Below are positions 63,742 through 64,000 of a DNA stretch of 64,000 bases, piece after piece (the first letter of the stretch is position 1; each line of letters starts with the position of its first letter). Source of the DNA: Colwellia sp. MB02u-6 (lineage in GTDB: Bacteria; Pseudomonadota; Gammaproteobacteria; Enterobacterales; Alteromonadaceae); the NCBI RefSeq assembly GCF_014077095.1, contig NZ_JACGVG010000027.1, positions 310,001 to 374,000 of the forward strand. Reading direction: 5' to 3'. The position numbers and the translations under genes are program-made. The notes beneath the pieces are model-generated. The model did no database searches and was not told the origin of the DNA. It saw only the letters and a program-made list of their open reading frames with translations.

Positions 63742-64000
63742 ATGTCTACAACATTTCGTACTGGTACTTTAGCTCTTGCCATTGGCTTAGCGCTAGGAAC
63801 AGCACCTAGTTTTGCCGCAGGTTTTGCCGAAGAAGCCGTAAAAAAAGATAGCATTGAACGTATCGCCGTCGTTGGTTCACGTTCAGCTCCGCGTTCAGTA
63901 GCTGAGTCTCCAGTGCCAATTGATATCATTGGTGGTGGTGAGCTAGGTAAAAACGCTTCAAGTGACATGCTTGATATGTTGGTAGGCGCAATTCCTTCAT
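63742..64000 (+). CDS. TonB-dependent receptor, N-terminal part, cut by window edge
   Basis: The frame from ATG 63742 runs open for 86 codons to the end of the window. It starts with a signal peptide (MSTTFRTGTLALAIGLALGT, then APSFAA), followed by the segment DSIERIAVVGSRSAPRSV, a TonB box/plug entry typical of TonB-dependent receptors, and PVPIDIIGGGELGKNASSDM, the opening of the plug domain. AGGAAGA lies 7 bases upstream. Substrate is unknown and the remainder lies outside the window. Confidence 0.88.
   Translation, partial: MSTTFRTGTLALAIGLALGTAPSFAAGFAEEAVKKDSIERIAVVGSRSAPRSVAESPVPIDIIGGGELGKNASSDMLDMLVGAIPS

Noticed and set aside
63726..63968. Minus-strand 80-codon frame at the right edge
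   Set aside because: It is antisense to the start of a TonB-dependent receptor with a clear signal peptide and ribosome-binding site.

Overview
The window looks like a chromosomal segment of a marine gammaproteobacterium of the Alteromonadales, most likely Colwellia/Thalassotalea-like. This is inferred from the AT-rich DNA, the gene families and the local gene orders (mutY-yggX facing yggL-trmB, mutH-rppH-ptsP-thyA, phoBR near pst, DUF47-pit). It was not tested by any search. There is no rRNA operon, phage, integron or CRISPR array. Most of the sequence is housekeeping, punctuated by intergenic repeats and one large unusual protein.

Left part (0-10.5 kb): msrA, a small TonB-dependent receptor with an EamA-type permease behind it, a GNAT-nitrilase fusion enzyme, and a 1370-residue multidomain protein (LamG-like, glycine-rich, two IPT-like domains, cysteine-peptidase-like). 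That protein is the strongest candidate for something undescribed. 10.5-18 kb: tRNA-Phe and tRNA-Thr, yggX-mutY facing yggL-trmB, small unknown genes, a GNAT enzyme, and an alkylation-repair pair (ogt plus an Ada-AlkA fusion). 18-31 kb: an operon of two DUF1538 membrane proteins with a P-II-like and a CBS protein, an NhaC-type antiporter with an in-frame 9-bp repeat, a GntR regulator, a SulP transporter, a tandem amidohydrolase pair whose second member has lost the HxH metal motif, a hexose-6-phosphate mutarotase and a diguanylate cyclase.

32-39 kb: mutH, rppH, ptsP, a TauE-type permease, thyA and rdgC. lgt, often found next to thyA, is not here. 39.5-59.8 kb is dominated by phosphate: a porin, phoB-phoR, pstS and pstC-pstA-pstB-phoU. 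Direct-repeat Pho boxes (TGTCA elements 11 bp apart) lie before the porin, phoB, pstS and pstC. A DUF47-Pit low-affinity system follows without a visible Pho box. pstS is separated from pstCAB by a 5-gene block on the other strand (GcvR-like ACT protein, PilZ protein, EttA, PAS-GGDEF cyclase, CBS protein). PstC and PstA both carry unusually large extracytoplasmic insertions.

60-64 kb: a second tRNA-Phe with a compensatory acceptor-stem change, trhO, fahA, and the first 86 codons of a TonB-dependent receptor cut by the window edge.

Intergenic structure is rich: five tandem copies of a 51-bp unit after pstS with degenerate relatives at about 15.03 and 59.92 kb; a REP-like inverted repeat at 14.33 kb with a half copy at 45.11 kb; a small element with perfect 14-bp terminal inverted repeats at 39.42 kb with a larger relative at 12.78 kb; and several perfect hairpins, some not terminator-like.
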